From: Diphasiastrum complanatum | Taxonomy: Eukaryota; Streptophyta; Lycopodiopsida; Lycopodiales; Lycopodiaceae | Assembly: GCA_029204225.1 (NCBI GenBank) | Contig: CM055093.1 | Location: forward strand, 24,533,912-24,597,911 | Length of the DNA: 64,000 nt | Direction of reading: 5' to 3' | Shown: positions 37,595 to 51,500 of the stretch, piece by piece | Position numbering within the stretch: the stretch's first letter is position 1 | Layout: each line of letters begins with the position of its first letter | The notes under the pieces: model-generated | What the model was told of the DNA's origin: nothing | The model's input: only the letters and a program-made list of their open reading frames with translations | Database searches by the model: none | Made by a program: the position numbers and the translations under genes

Positions 37595-40500
37595 CTCCTC
37601 GCGCCAGCCTTGCCCGCAGGGCTACCCGCTCCCCTGCTGCCACCTCACCCCCTCCCATCGCTGCCCCAACCTCCAGCGTTGATGCCACCTCACCTTTCTC
37701 CATCGTTGCTCCAGCCTCCATCGTTGTCCTAGAATCCATCGCTGCCCTTGAAGACTCCATCGCTGCCTCTGACTCCAGCGATGCCCTTCCCATCGCAACC
37801 TCCATCGCTGCCCTACTCCAGCCTGCTGTTGTGGCGCCCGCTCTGGATGTACCTGCCTGCGTGACAGCTGCCGATGTGGAACCTGTCCACCCACCGATCT
37901 CAACCCTGCCTGCTCATCCTGCTCCTACGCTCCATCCCGTTTCTGTCTCTCTCGTTTTCTGAGCCCATCCTCCCCAAGCCGACTAATGCTATCTCTTCTT
38001 TCCTCACGGCACCACCATCTACAACAAGTATCCCATACACGCCCTCTAGATCAACGGAACTTTTTTCCTCTTGGAAGATCGACCAAATCAAGGCAGATTT
38101 CCAGACTTTGCGGCAAGAAATCTCACAGTTGAAAGGAACGGCTACCTCTCTGATCAACGAAAAGAATATGTTGCAGTCCAGAGTTGCATTGCTCGAACAA
38201 TCCATTGCGACCAAACAGGTTGCAGTCTCGGAGTCCACCACCAATATGTTACAAGAGCTAGAAACCAAGCTTGAGAAACAGCAGGAAGAGGCACTTTCTT
38301 GGGCATCCGTTTTGAAAAAGGGCACCAAACCAAGCGCTCCTATCTCTTCGGTTATCTCAGTCACCATATCGGAAGAAAAGTCTCAAGATCAAAAAGCCCA
38401 CAACATTAGAGTTCGCAGGATTCTAGACACACAGGATGCCTTGGCTGAAGCCAAACGCTTTCTCAACACCACTCTCGGACACAAGACAGATGGACTAGAT
38501 ACCGCATGGAGGACCACCAGGGATGCAGCCACACTCATTATCCGTTTCACTTCTCTGGAGAGCCATCGAGATGCTTTGCAGGGCTAGGCTACGTGGTACC
38601 ACCATCTACATGGACGACGACCTCACATATATCCAGGTGGAGGAGAGACGTAAGGCCTTTCAAGTAGCCCGTGAGTCTGGCAGACGAGTCATTTACCGTG
38701 ATGGACGAGTGCACTTTCTTGGTAGCGCTCCTAGCAACTCACAGTGCTAGGGATTTGGGGTCCCCGGGTTCCATCCACACCATCTCCGAATTGGAGTATG
38801 GAACTGCGATGGTATACACTCATCTTCCATAGCTGGCGACCTGATTGATTTCATCACTGGTAGAGACTTATTGTTTTTTATGGAGACTCAAGAAAGTCGG
38901 GAGCGAGGATTACATATTTTTCCAGGATACAGATGGGATTCCGTATTCAGGCCTGAGACTAGATCAGCTAGCAGCCGTGGATCCGGAGGGGTGGCATGCC
39001 TATACAGAGATTCTCTTCATCCGAGTATCGAGTTCATCATACACGACGAGCATGCACGTTATATCTGGATTCGTATTGTTGGACAGGACATTGGTTTGGA
39101 CAGGGACCTCTTTGTGGCAGCATGTTACTTTCCTCCAGAGTCTTCATCTTTTGCAAAGGGCACAGGTTCACCATACCTTGATTTGTCACCCGATATTATC
39201 AGATTCACAGAGCGAGGGCATATTCTCCTCACGAGGGATTTTAATGCCCGAACCTCCTCACGACAGTCAGAGTTTTATGACATCACCGACCAGCTCCGCA
39301 TTCATGCCCTCGATAGCGACGAGATGGGAGTTACCAGGATTTCAGAGGACAGCTTGGGACCTATTACCCCATACGGTGAGCATTTGTTGCAGTTTGGAGA
39401 GGCACATGAGTTAGCCATTTACAATGGCCTAACTTGCTGGCCAGATTCCAGCAGTTATACCTGTCATCCTCACAGTGGCGGACATAGTGTTTTAGACTAC
39501 CTCATGGGATCACCATCCTCCATACCTCTCATCTCTAATTTTCACATCTCCCCCACCACTCTCTCTGATCACTCCTATCTCTCCTTCACTATTGGTCACC
39601 TCCCACCTCCCCAGTTATCCTCACATCCCCTAACTTGCCCGTGCACCCAGGTATACATTCAGCTCTCTATATGCACCCGTCTACCAAGAATTTCTTACCT
39701 CCCTACTTCATTCCTTTCCGCATGATAGTACAATCGAGACTCAAGCAGATTTCCTTAGCACCTCTCTTCATACTGCTGCTTCCTTAGCCTTTCCATCTAA
39801 GGCACATAAAGGCAAACACACGCGTCCCTCATCACTACGTCCTCCACACCCCCCATGGTATGATACCGAGTGTCGCTCTCTACATCATCTTGTCACCCAT
39901 GCCCGCATTCATGAACCTCACCTCCTTCGCTCCGCTCGACGCTCTCTCCATCGCACACTCCGCCGGAAAAACGTGCTTTTGATGACTCCGAGGGAAAACG
40001 TCTTGTTGACCTTCTCTTCAGTTCCTCTTCAGGCGCCTTTTGGCGTGAGTTTATCCCTCGTGCTCCACCACCCCTCTTGGAAGACCTTTGCATATGGAGC
40101 GACTACGCTACCAGCCTATATACCATACCTACTGACGCACCCATCTCTATCTCCCCTCGGCCCTCTGAGTTTACCTTCTTCACCGCTGACATGGTACTTG
40201 CGGCCATCAAGAGAATGAAAACCAAAAAATCAAGAGACATTGAAGACCTCGAATCTGAACTCCTAATCCATGCATCCGACCTCCTTGCTCCCACCCTAGC
40301 CACTCCTCAATTCCGCCGTTGTCTCTGGCTTCCCTTCATCCTGGTGCACCAACATCATCCATCCTATCCATAAAAATGGTGATCCCATGACTCCTCGTAA
40401 CTACCGCACTATCATGATCGGGCACGTCCTCACTAAGCTTTATGGTACCATACTCTAGTCTGCAGTAAGTTCAGAGGCAGAATCCAGGAGATTACATGCA

Positions 40501-42429
40501 TTGGGAGCTCATTACTCTACCACTGACCATATTTTCACACTTCGAGCTTTGATTGAGGAAGCTAAGCATAGGAAAGAAAAGGTTTACTGTTGTTTTGTGG
40601 ACTTCAGGAAAGCCTTTGACTCTGTACCACGCTCCCTGCTCATTCAGCGACTTCGAGATCTTGGTTTCTCCATGAATATTGTTCTGGCAGTGATGGCTCT
40701 TTATGAAAAGGTCCTGGGATGTTTCCGACATGGTAGTGGCATCTCTGATCACATTTGGAGCACCATTGGGGTGAAACAAGGATGCTCTCTTTCGCCGGTC
40801 CTTTTTGGATTGTACATTGATGAGTTGGAGCGAGCCATCGCACAGTGTGGCGGAGCTGGATGTAGACTTGGCACCATCTTGATTGTTATTCTCTTGTATG
40901 CGGATGATGTGGTACTAGTATCCCCGACCAGAGAGGGATTACAGAGGCAGTTGGACTGTTTACAGGATTTCTGTACCAGATGGGGATTGAGAGTGAACAC
41001 TGCAAAGACCAAGGTTATGGTCTTCAACACCTCTCAAGCCTTCATGCAGCGCCAGGAGCTCATGCTTGATGGACGGGCTTTAGAGGTAGTTTCCTCGTAT
41101 ACCTATCTAGGAATACTCTTCTCTGGTCCTACTTTCAGCATGCGACAAGCAGCCACCACTCGACTTGGGAAGGGGCATTCCTCCCTTGTTCAGCTTGAGC
41201 GGTTCTGCTTCAGGAAGTCCATCCGAGATGCTCGCAGTAAGTGCAGACTTTTCGACACTATTGTCACTCCCACGGCGTTGTATGCAGCAGAGACATGGTG
41301 TACAGGTCTTCAGTCATCACACAAACACGAGATATACGCGGGCCTCACTTGCCTCCTCACACTCCCTTCATGACCAGGGCTATCGACTATCGTGGTTCTC
41401 ACAGTCCCATTTCCTCCTTGATTCATTTGCCGTATCCATCGCAGAGCTCCCTTCGGGTACCCATCAGTATATCAGGCGCTTCTTATATAGAGCGTATCTC
41501 AACCGTACTTGGAGGCGACAGCTTGGGGTTAAACCCGCCTATTACTGGACTCTTTCATTGAGCTCAACATAGCAGGGTTCCCAATTTTGCCACGCTATTT
41601 GGACTTGGGATTATCACACAGCCTCAAATTTACATTGGGACAGCTCCACGTATCATCACATCAGTTGGCTATTGAGACTGGGAGATTCCAGGGTACCCCG
41701 AGAGAGGAGTGGATTTGTCAGTTTTGTTCCCTGGATGAGGTGGAGTCGGAGGAACACTTTATCTTTAGGTGCCCTGTGTATTACGAGATCAGAGGGAGAT
41801 ATCACTGTCTGTTTCGTGACACACCTGTCACACTACGATCCCTCCTAGCCTACGAGGACTCCAGATGCATCGCACTCATGTTACGAGAGATGTTTATTCT
41901 ACGACAGGACCTATGTCAGACAGCCCAGCAGAGGCATATTTCTCAGTAGCAGATCACCTCTTTCTTCTCCAGGAGACAAGGACGAGACTTAGTATCTCAT
42001 GAGGATGAGGCTAATGACGATTACATGCCCACAGAGATCAGAGACAATGTCCCACTCATACTCATGTTGCTGCACGAGCTACCCGACCTATCATGAGGAG
42101 GCCTTATCTCCCTAGACGACGTCATCGACCACCAGCAGTTCCTCATGTTGCAGCCCGCATTACATCCTTTTTTAGCATCAGCGGGACAGGATTGGGTGGT
42201 AGTGTCATACCATATTCGTGACAGTTAGCATTATATGTGCTCCCATTTGTTTCATATATCATTGCATCCTTTTCAGTTTCAGTTTTCAGTTCAGTTTATA
42301 GCAATTAGATTTGCATTTCTGTTATGATCTTGGAGACGTTTCATACGCTCCTACGGTTACCAAATACTTGACATGTACTTTGACTAGTCTCATATGCCTT
42401 TTGGCATGGAAAAGACATTAATAAAGCTT

Positions 42430-42502
<73 letters not shown>

Positions 42503-45500
42503 TTACTTCCAGCTTCAGCTCCTGCCTCACCTTCTACCTCTCCTACCATAATCGATGTAGTTCCCATGGCTGAGCCCAGTACTCCTATGGCTCCCACTGC
42601 TCCTTTCCATTCCTCTAAGGTTTGTCATCCAAAGTATTTGAAAGCCTGTAAACCAAAATCTCTGAAATCTGAGGTGCACATTCTTAGGGCAGAAGTATAG
42701 CAACTCAGAGATGAGAAGAGTCAATTGTGGACAGAGGTTGAGGCTTATCTAGTAAATTTCCAATAGAATGGAGGCAACACTATGACAATGGGGCTTCAAA
42801 TAGTATCAAAGATCCAAGAGTTGAAGCATGAGTTTATCCAACACAAGGAAGATATCAAAACATGGACTTCACTTTTCAAAATAGACGATGGTGAGACTAC
42901 CCCACACATGACTAGTTTTAGTGTTGCCACTCTTTTTGGAGAGAAATTCTAAGAACAAAAAACACTCAATGTGAGGTTTAGGGATATTCCAAACACTTAA
43001 GATGCAACACAAGAAGCCTGTAGTTTCTTAGATACTACACTTGATCATACTATTAAAGGGATGGATCGTGCTTGAGGAAAAAAGACAATGCCATACTCAT
43101 GATCCGTTTCACATCTCCAGAGGAAAGACTATATGGGTTTTGGATCTCAAAGCTAAACCAAAGGAAACCACTATCTTTTTTTATGATGATTACTATATCG
43201 GTTTTGTGTCTCAAAGCTAAACCAAAAGGAATAGCTATATTTTTTGATGATGATCTCACCTATATACAAGTTGAAGAGAGATGAAAATTCTTCCAAGAAG
43301 CTCATGAAGTGGGTAGGATAGCCATTTATAGAGATGGAGAAGTGAATACATATAGCCAGTTCTTAAGTTCACCAGCCATGATGAACGTGCATGCTATTCC
43401 TCGACTCGCCCCGCCTCGCCTCGCCTCATTGGACATGGATACCTTAATAGCAGTATATCACTTTCCTCCTAAGATGTCCTCTTTTGTTGAGGGTACATAT
43501 TCTCCATCGAACAATATATCCCTAGATATGACTCGTTACTCAAAGCGGGACATGTATTATTAGCTGGTGATATTAATGAGATAATTGCTTCTCGTCGTAG
43601 AATGTTTCATGATGTTACTAATCCACCTCACATTACATACAAGCTATTGATGATGAGGATATGGGTATTGGCAGGACTTTTGTTGATGAGATGGGACCTG
43701 TCACAACATATGGTGAGCACTTGAGGAAGCCCATGAGTTAGTAGTTCTCAATGGCTTAGGTTAGTGTCCAGGTTTTGGAGGTTTTACATGTCACCTTCAT
43801 AGTGGTGGCAATGTGGTGGATTATCTCATAGAGTCAACCCTTTTTTTTATCTCTTACTTTCATATCTCCTCTACCACCTTATTCGACCATTCATGCCTCT
43901 CTTTTTGTCTTGGACATATCATATGCCCTACCACACACCCTACTTCTACCCCTAATTTTGCACCGAGATACACTTTTTCTCAAGCCTTCATCCCTCTTTA
44001 TTAGGAATCTCTTACAGCCCTACTCTATTACTTTTCTCATAATGCTCCCTTGGAGTCTCTCTCGTAATAGCAAACCAACACATCTCACATCTGGATAGGC
44101 AAAGAAGGAACCAAGTGTAAGTGGAATGTCCCGATAGAGACAGTAATATCTGCCTCTGATCTCATAGTAAGCTGGACATCTGAAAATAAAGTGAAACTCA
44201 TCCTCAACCTCCTGTAGTGTACAGCACTGATAGATCCGTAAGGGTCGTGGTGTGTCTGTGTGTCTGCCTGTCACAATAGTGAGGTGATGAGAAGAGACCC
44301 AAAGCTAACCAATGCGTAGCGCAGGCCAAAAGATAGCGCCTGAGAGAGATAACTCGATCTAACGGGAAGCCCTGAAGCATCAAGGTGAAGAAAGTGAGTG
44401 TGATAGAACTGAAGCTTAACCCGTGATGGATCTAGGTGAGACCAGATAGTGTGTATGTATGCTCTATAGATCTATCGGCGAATGAACGTATGAGTCCCAT
44501 TTGGGAGGTCAGAGACATAGATAATCCTCAGCTATGTAGAAAGTCCGAAGCATACTGAAACCATGAGGACTTAGCCCACTGCCCGGCCAAAGTGCGAGAA
44601 GATGTAAAAGCTGCTACCACATATCTGGAAGAATCAAGCTCTGAGACTATGTATGAATGTGATGATCCTGAAAATAGCCTCTACAATCAGTGGGGGAGAA
44701 GCAAACTCTGCCAAAATAATCTCGTGAGGAACGGAATGCTTGGCCCGAATCATCCAGCTAAGCATGTGAATCTGCAAACGCGAGATGTCACTCTAAGTAC
44801 CTCTGGATAAGCCTGGACACCATGTCTTTGCTGAATACAGTGCAACTGGAGAAACAGTCAAAGATAAAAGGCGACAGCGTGTATCAGGGTCATGCACATG
44901 ATAAGTAGAGGAAAACCTCTCCATCTGAACAAGAGTAGAGCGCCCCTTGCGGAGCCTAGCCAATGCAGCTGGTCTAAAAGAAAGCAATGGACCAGAGAAG
45001 AGAACACCTAGGTATGTGTAAGACTATCTCTAGAAGTTGTCCATCATAACAAAACATAGTGTCGCTGTGAGGTAAAATGCTGGGGTGTCTCGTATAAATC
45101 TCTCCGTAGTCTGGACATCTCGTGTACCATCCGTGGGTCCTCATAAGCTATGAGAGAGCGTAGAGTGGTAGGCATCTCTCGGAACAAGCAATGATATCGC
45201 CCTCTGATCTCATAATATACAGGGCACCTAAATATAAAGTGCTCCTCAGACTCCACCTCACCTAGAGAGCAGAACTGGCAAATCCACTCCTCTCTGGGAA
45301 TACCGTGGAACCTCCCAGTCTCAATAGCTAGCTGATGAGAGGACACCCTGAGCTGCCCCAATGTGAATCTGAGGCAATGTGACAGTCCCGATTCCAAGTA
45401 GCGCGGCATGACCGGGGTCCTTGATGCATCTAGCTCCAAGAAATGAGTCCGGTAGAAAGCTGGCTTAACCCCTAACTGGTTACGCCAAGTCCGCTCTAGA

Positions 45501-48500
45501 TATGTGCGATAAAGGAAGCGTCTGATATACTGATGTGTGCCGGAGGGGAGCTCTGTGATGGAGATGCCAAATGATACAAGTAGGAGGTGAGAGGCCTGAG
45601 AGAACCATGATAGCATGTAGCCCTGATCGTGAAGATGTTGTGAGGAGGATAGTGCAACCTGTATGTATCGCCTGTCTATCTCTGGTAACGCCTGTATCCT
45701 CTGTATATAGGTGATAAGCTGAAGAACTGCCTCGATCTATATAGGTGGAATTGCAAACTCGGCCAGGAGAATCTCATGTGGGACAGAAGGCTTCACCCGA
45801 ATCAACCGAGCTAGCATGGTGGTTTGTAATCGTGAGAGACTGGCCCAGTGTGAAGAAGGGAGACCTACACACCAAGTCTTTGCCGCATATAAGGCCGTGG
45901 GGGTAACAATGGTATCGAAGAGGTGACACTTACTGCGAGCATCCTGGATGGACTTTCGGAAGCAAAATCGCTCTAGCTGAACAAGGGAGGCATGTCCTTT
46001 CCCTAGTCGAGTGGTAGCGGCCTGTCTCATGCTAAAAGTAGAACCTGAGAAAAGGACCCCCAAGTATGTGTAGGAAGGGACCACCTCTAGAATCTGCCCA
46101 CCCAGAGTAAGCTCCTGTCGCTGCATGAATGCCCTCAAAGTGTTGAAGACCATAACCTTGGTCATCCCAATGTTCACCCCTAGGCCCCATCTGGTGCAAA
46201 ACTCATGCAAGCAATCCAACTGTCACTGTAGACCCTCTCTGGTCGGTGAGACCAACACCACATCATCAGCATAAAGGAGGATGGCAATCAAGATGTCACC
46301 AAGCCTGCAGCCAATACCACCACCCTGTGTAGTGACTCTCTCCAACTCATCAATATACAAGCCAAAGAGGACTGGTGAGAGGGAACAACCCTGCTTCACC
46401 CCAATAGTGCTCCAGATGTGCTCAGATATGCCACTGCTATGCCGGAAACAACCAAGGACACACTCATAAAGTGCCATCACAGCAAGAACAATGTCGGTGG
46501 AGAAGCCGAGGTCTCGGAGTCTTTGGATGAGCAGTGAGCGAGGAACAGAATCAAAGGCTTTCCTGAAGTCCACAAAACAACAGTAAACCCTCTCTCCTGT
46601 AGCCTCCTCAATTAAGGCTCGCAATGTGAGGATGTGATCTGCCGTAGAATAATGTGCTCGGAAACCAGCCTGACCCATGGCATGTAGTCTCCTAGTCTTC
46701 GCCTCTGAGCTCACAACAGACTACAGTATAGTACCATATAATTTCGCCAAGACATGCCCAATCATGATGGTGCGGTAGTTACTCGGAATCATGGGGTCAC
46801 CATTCTTATGGATGGGGTGGATAATGTTAGTGCACTAGGAGGACGGAAAACCAGAGACAACTACAGAGTTAAGAAGGGTGGCTATAGTGGGGGCGAGTAA
46901 GTCGGAGGCATGGGAAAGGAGTTCAGATTCAAGGTCTTCGATATCTCTGGCCTTGTGAAACTTCATCTTCTTAATGGCTGCAAGTACCATGTCAGATGTG
47001 AAAAAGGAGAACTCAGGTGGCCGTGGAGATATGGTGATAGGTGAGTCGGTAGGAACCGTGTAAAGTCTAGTAGCATAATCAGTCCATATGCGGAGGTCTT
47101 CTAGGAGAGGTGGTCGAGAGCGAGGAATGAACTCGCGCCAGAAAGCGCCCGAAGAAGAGCTGAAAAGAAGGTCAATGAGACGTTTCCCTTCAGAATCGTC
47201 ATGGGAATGTTTCTTACGGCGGAGAGCACGATGGTAGGAGCGTCGGGAAGATCGAAGCAGATGTGGGGCATGGATGCGTGAGTGGCTTACTGACTGATGG
47301 AGAGAGCGACACTTAGTATCGTACCAAGGAGGGTGTAGTGGTCGAGGTGTGCGTCGGGTCTTTCTGGGGTGGGGTTTTGTGGGTTAATGATGTGGCCGTG
47401 TGGAGAGAGGTGGTGAGGAAATCAGCCTAGGTGTCGACTGGACTGTCATGAGGAAAGGAGTGTAAAAGTGAAGCTAAGGACTGCCGGTATAGCGGCATGT
47501 GAGTGGGGTCAAATGTGTACGTGGGTGCTCGGGTAAGCGTGGGTAGTGTAGATGGATGAGTGGGTGGGAGGTGGCCAATATCGAAGGAGAGAAATGAGTG
47601 ATCAGAAAGGGTGGTGGGGAAAATGTGGAAGTCAGAAACTGTGGGTACAAAGGATGGTGACCCCATGAGATAGTCAACGACACCATGTCCTCCACTGTGA
47701 GGGTGGCATGTGTAACTGTCTGAATGTGGCCAGCAGGGTAAGCCATTATAAATGGCTAGCTCATGTGCCTCTCCAAACTGCAATAAGTGCTCACCATATG
47801 TAGTAGGTCCAAAACTGTCCGCGAAGGTCCTGGTAACTCCAAGCATATCACTGTCCAAGGCACGAACACATAGCTAATCAGTGCTGTCGAAGAACTCTAT
47901 CTGTCGCGAAGATGTCCGAGAATTAAAATCCCCTGTGTGGAGAATATGCCCCCGCTTTGAAAATTTGATAATATCGGGTGAGAGGTCCTGATATGGAGAT
48001 CCAATACCCTCAGCAAAAGACGAGGACTCTGGTGGAAAGTAACATGCTACAATAGAGAGAGAGAGAGAGAGAGAGAAAGAAAGCTTTATTAATGTCTTTT
48101 CCATGCCAAAAGGCATACAAGACTAATGAAGTACATGTCAAGTGTGTGGTAACCATGGGAGCGTATAAAACGTCTCCAAAATTGTAATAAAGAAAACATC
48201 TAGTACAACTAAAGTACATGTATGTGAGTGTGTCTGTGCATAATAATCATATATATCGATGTCCAGATGTCAAGACTGTGTTGTGCTGCTGCTGTTGTAA
48301 AAGGATGTAATGTGAGCCATAGCATAAGGCACTGGAGCATGCCAGCATCGTCTATGAGCATGAGCAGAGAGAGAGAGAAAGAAAGAAAGCTTTATTAATG
48401 TCTTTTCCATGCCAAAAGGCATATAAGACTAATGAAGTACATCTCATGTATGTGGTAACCATGGGAGTATAAAAAACGTCTCCAAACTGTAATAAAGAAA

Positions 48501-51500
48501 AACATCTAGTGCAACCTAAAATAGACACGTATGTGAGAATGTGCATAATAATGATCATATGTGTCTCGGGTAAGATGTCAAGGCTGTGCTGCATCTGCTG
48601 TGCTGCTGCCGTAAAAAGATGTAATACGAGCCACAGTATGGGAAAGCACTGGAGTCTGCCGGCGGCGTCTGTGAGTATGAGCACATGTATGTGTGATAGT
48701 AGTAGTAGTACGCCCCTGCGTAGAATGTCTAGTAATCCTGGTGGTATCCTGATGGTGAGAGGTACACTGTCTCTGATCTCTATGAGCATGAGAGCGGCCA
48801 ACATCCTCGTCGTCATCCTCATCATAATCCTCATCCTCATGTACTATATCATGCGATCTCCGTCTAGTAAAGAACGAAGTAATCAATGGCTGTGAGGTAA
48901 AATGCTGGGGTGTCTCGTATAGATCTCTCCGTAGTCTGGACATCTCGTGTACCATCAGAGCGACACACCGTGGGTCCTCATAAGCTATGAGAGAGCGTAG
49001 AGTGGTAGGCATCTCTCGGAACAGGCAATGATATCGCCCTCTGATCTCATAATATACAGGGCACCTAAATATAAAGTGCTCCTCAGACTCCACCTCACCT
49101 AGAGAGCAGAACTGGCAAATCCACTCCTCTCTGGGAATACCGTGGAACCTCCCAGTCTCAATAGCTAGCTGATGAGAGGACACCCTGAGCTGCCCCAATG
49201 TGAATCTGAGGCAATGTGACAGTCCCGAGTCCAAGTAGCGCGGCATGACCGGGGTCCTTGATGCATCTAGCTCCAAGAAATGAGTCCGGTAGAAAGCTGG
49301 CTTAACCCCTAACTGGTTACGCCAAGTCCGCTCTAGATATGTGCGATAAAGGAAGCGTCTGATATACTGATGTGTGCCGGAGGGGAGCTCTGTGATGGAG
49401 ATGCCAAATGATACAAGTAGGAGGTGAGAGGCCTGAGAGAACCATGATAGCATGTAGCCCTGATCGTGAAGATGTTGTGAGGAGGATAGTGCAACCTGTA
49501 TGTATCGCCTGTCTATCTCTGGTAACGCCTGTATCCTCTGTATATAGGTGATAAGCTGAAGAACTGCCTCGATCGGAAGGGACCACCTCTAGAATCTGTC
49601 CCCCCAAAGTAGCTCCTGCGCTGCATGAATGCCCTCGAAGTGTTCAAGACCATAACCTTGGTCTTCCCAATGTTCACCCCTAGGCCCCATCTGGTGCAAA
49701 ACTCATGCAAGCAATCCAACTGTCGCTATAGGCCCTCTCTGGTCGGTGAGACCAACACCACATCATCAGCACAAAGGAGGATAGCAATCAAGATGTCACC
49801 AAGCCTGCAGCCAATACCGCCACCCTGTGTAATGACTCTCTCCAACTCATCAATATACAAGCCAAAGAGGATTGGTGAGAGGGAACAACCCTGCTTCACC
49901 CCAATAGTGCTCCAGATGTGCTCAGATATGCCACTACTATGTCGGGAACAACCAAGGACACGCTCATAAAGTGCCATCACAGCAAGAACAATGTCGGTGG
50001 AGAAGCCGAGGTCTCGGAGTCTCTGGATGAGCAATGAACGAGAAACAGAATCAAAGGCTTTCCTGAAGTCCACAAAACAACAGTAAACCCTCTCTCTCCT
50101 GTGCTTAGCCTCCTCAATCAAGGCTCGCAATGTGAAGATGTGATCTGCCATGGAATAATGTGCTCTGAAACCAGCCTGACCCATGGCATGTAGTCTCCTA
50201 GTCTCCGCCTCTGAGCTCACAACAGACTGCAGTATAGTACCATATAATTTAGCCTGGACATGTCCGATCATGATGGTGCGGTAGTTACTCGGAACCATGG
50301 GGTCACCATTCTTATGGATGGGGTGGATAATGTTAGTGCACCGGGGAGACGGAAAGCCAGAAACAACTGCAGAGTTAAGAAGGGTGGCTATAATGGGGGC
50401 GAGTAAGTCAGAGGCATGGGAAAGGAGCTCAGATTCAAGGTCTTCCATATCTCTGGCTTTGTGGGACTTCAGCTTCTTAATGGCCGCAAGTACCATGTCA
50501 GATGTGAAAAAGGAGAATGCAAGTGGCCGTGGAGATATGGCAATAGGTGAGTCGGTAGGAACCGTGTACAGGCTAGTAGCATAATTAGTCCATATGCAGA
50601 GGTCTTCCAAGAGAGGTGGTGGAGAGCGAGGAATGAACTCACGCCAGAAAGCGCCCGAAGAAGAGCTGAAAAGAAGGTCAATGAGACGTTTCCCTTCAGA
50701 ATCATCATGGGAGCGTTTCTTACGGCGGAGAGCACGACGGTAGGAACATCGGGAAGATCGAAGCAGATGTGGGGCATGGATGCATGAGTGGGTTACTGAC
50801 TGATGGAGAGAGCGGCACTCAGTATCGTACCAAGGAGGGTGTAGTGTTCGAGGTGTGCGTCGGGTCTTTCTGGGGTGGGGTTTTGTGGGGAGGGTTAATG
50901 ATGCGGCCGTGTGGAGAGAGGTGGTGAGGAAATCCGCCTGGGTGTCGACTGGACTATCATGAGGAAAGGAGTGTAAAAGTGCAGCTAGGGACTGTCGGTA
51001 TAGTGGCATGTAAGTAGGATCAAATGTGTACGTGGGTGCTCGGGTAAGCGTGGGTAGTGTAGATGGGTGAGTGGGTGGGAGGTGGCCGATATCGAAGGAG
51101 AGAAATGAGTGATCAAAAAGGGTGGTGGGGAAGATGTGGAAGTCAGAAACTGTGGGTACAAAGGATGGTGACCCCATGAGATAGTCAACGACACTATGTC
51201 CTCCACTGTGAGGGTGGCATGTGTAACTGTCTGAATGTGGCCAGCAGGGCAAGCCATTATAAATGGCTAGCTCATGTGCCTCTCCAAACTGCAATAAGTG
51301 CTCACCATATGAAGTAGTAGGTCCAAAACTATTCGTGGAGGTCCTGGTGACTCCAAGCATATCACTGTCCAAGGCACGAACACGTAGCTGATCAGTGGTG
51401 TCGAAGAACAGTCTGTCGTGAAGATGTCCGAGCATTAAAATCCCCTGTGAGGAGAATATGCCCCCGCTCTGAAAATCTAATAATATCTGGTGAGAGGTCT

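Larger units (their letters stand above)
37591..42499 (+). mobile_element. Full-length LINE, family A
   Basis: About 4.9 kb, starting at a (CT)n end and finishing with stem-loop ATGCC-TTTT-GGCAT (42394-42407), ATTAATAAAGC and (CT)n at 42431-42499. It has 5' region with repeated CCATCGYTG units, ORF1, UAG, ORF2, 3' UTR. It is antisense to WDR6. Several small indels inactivate it. Confidence 0.88.
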
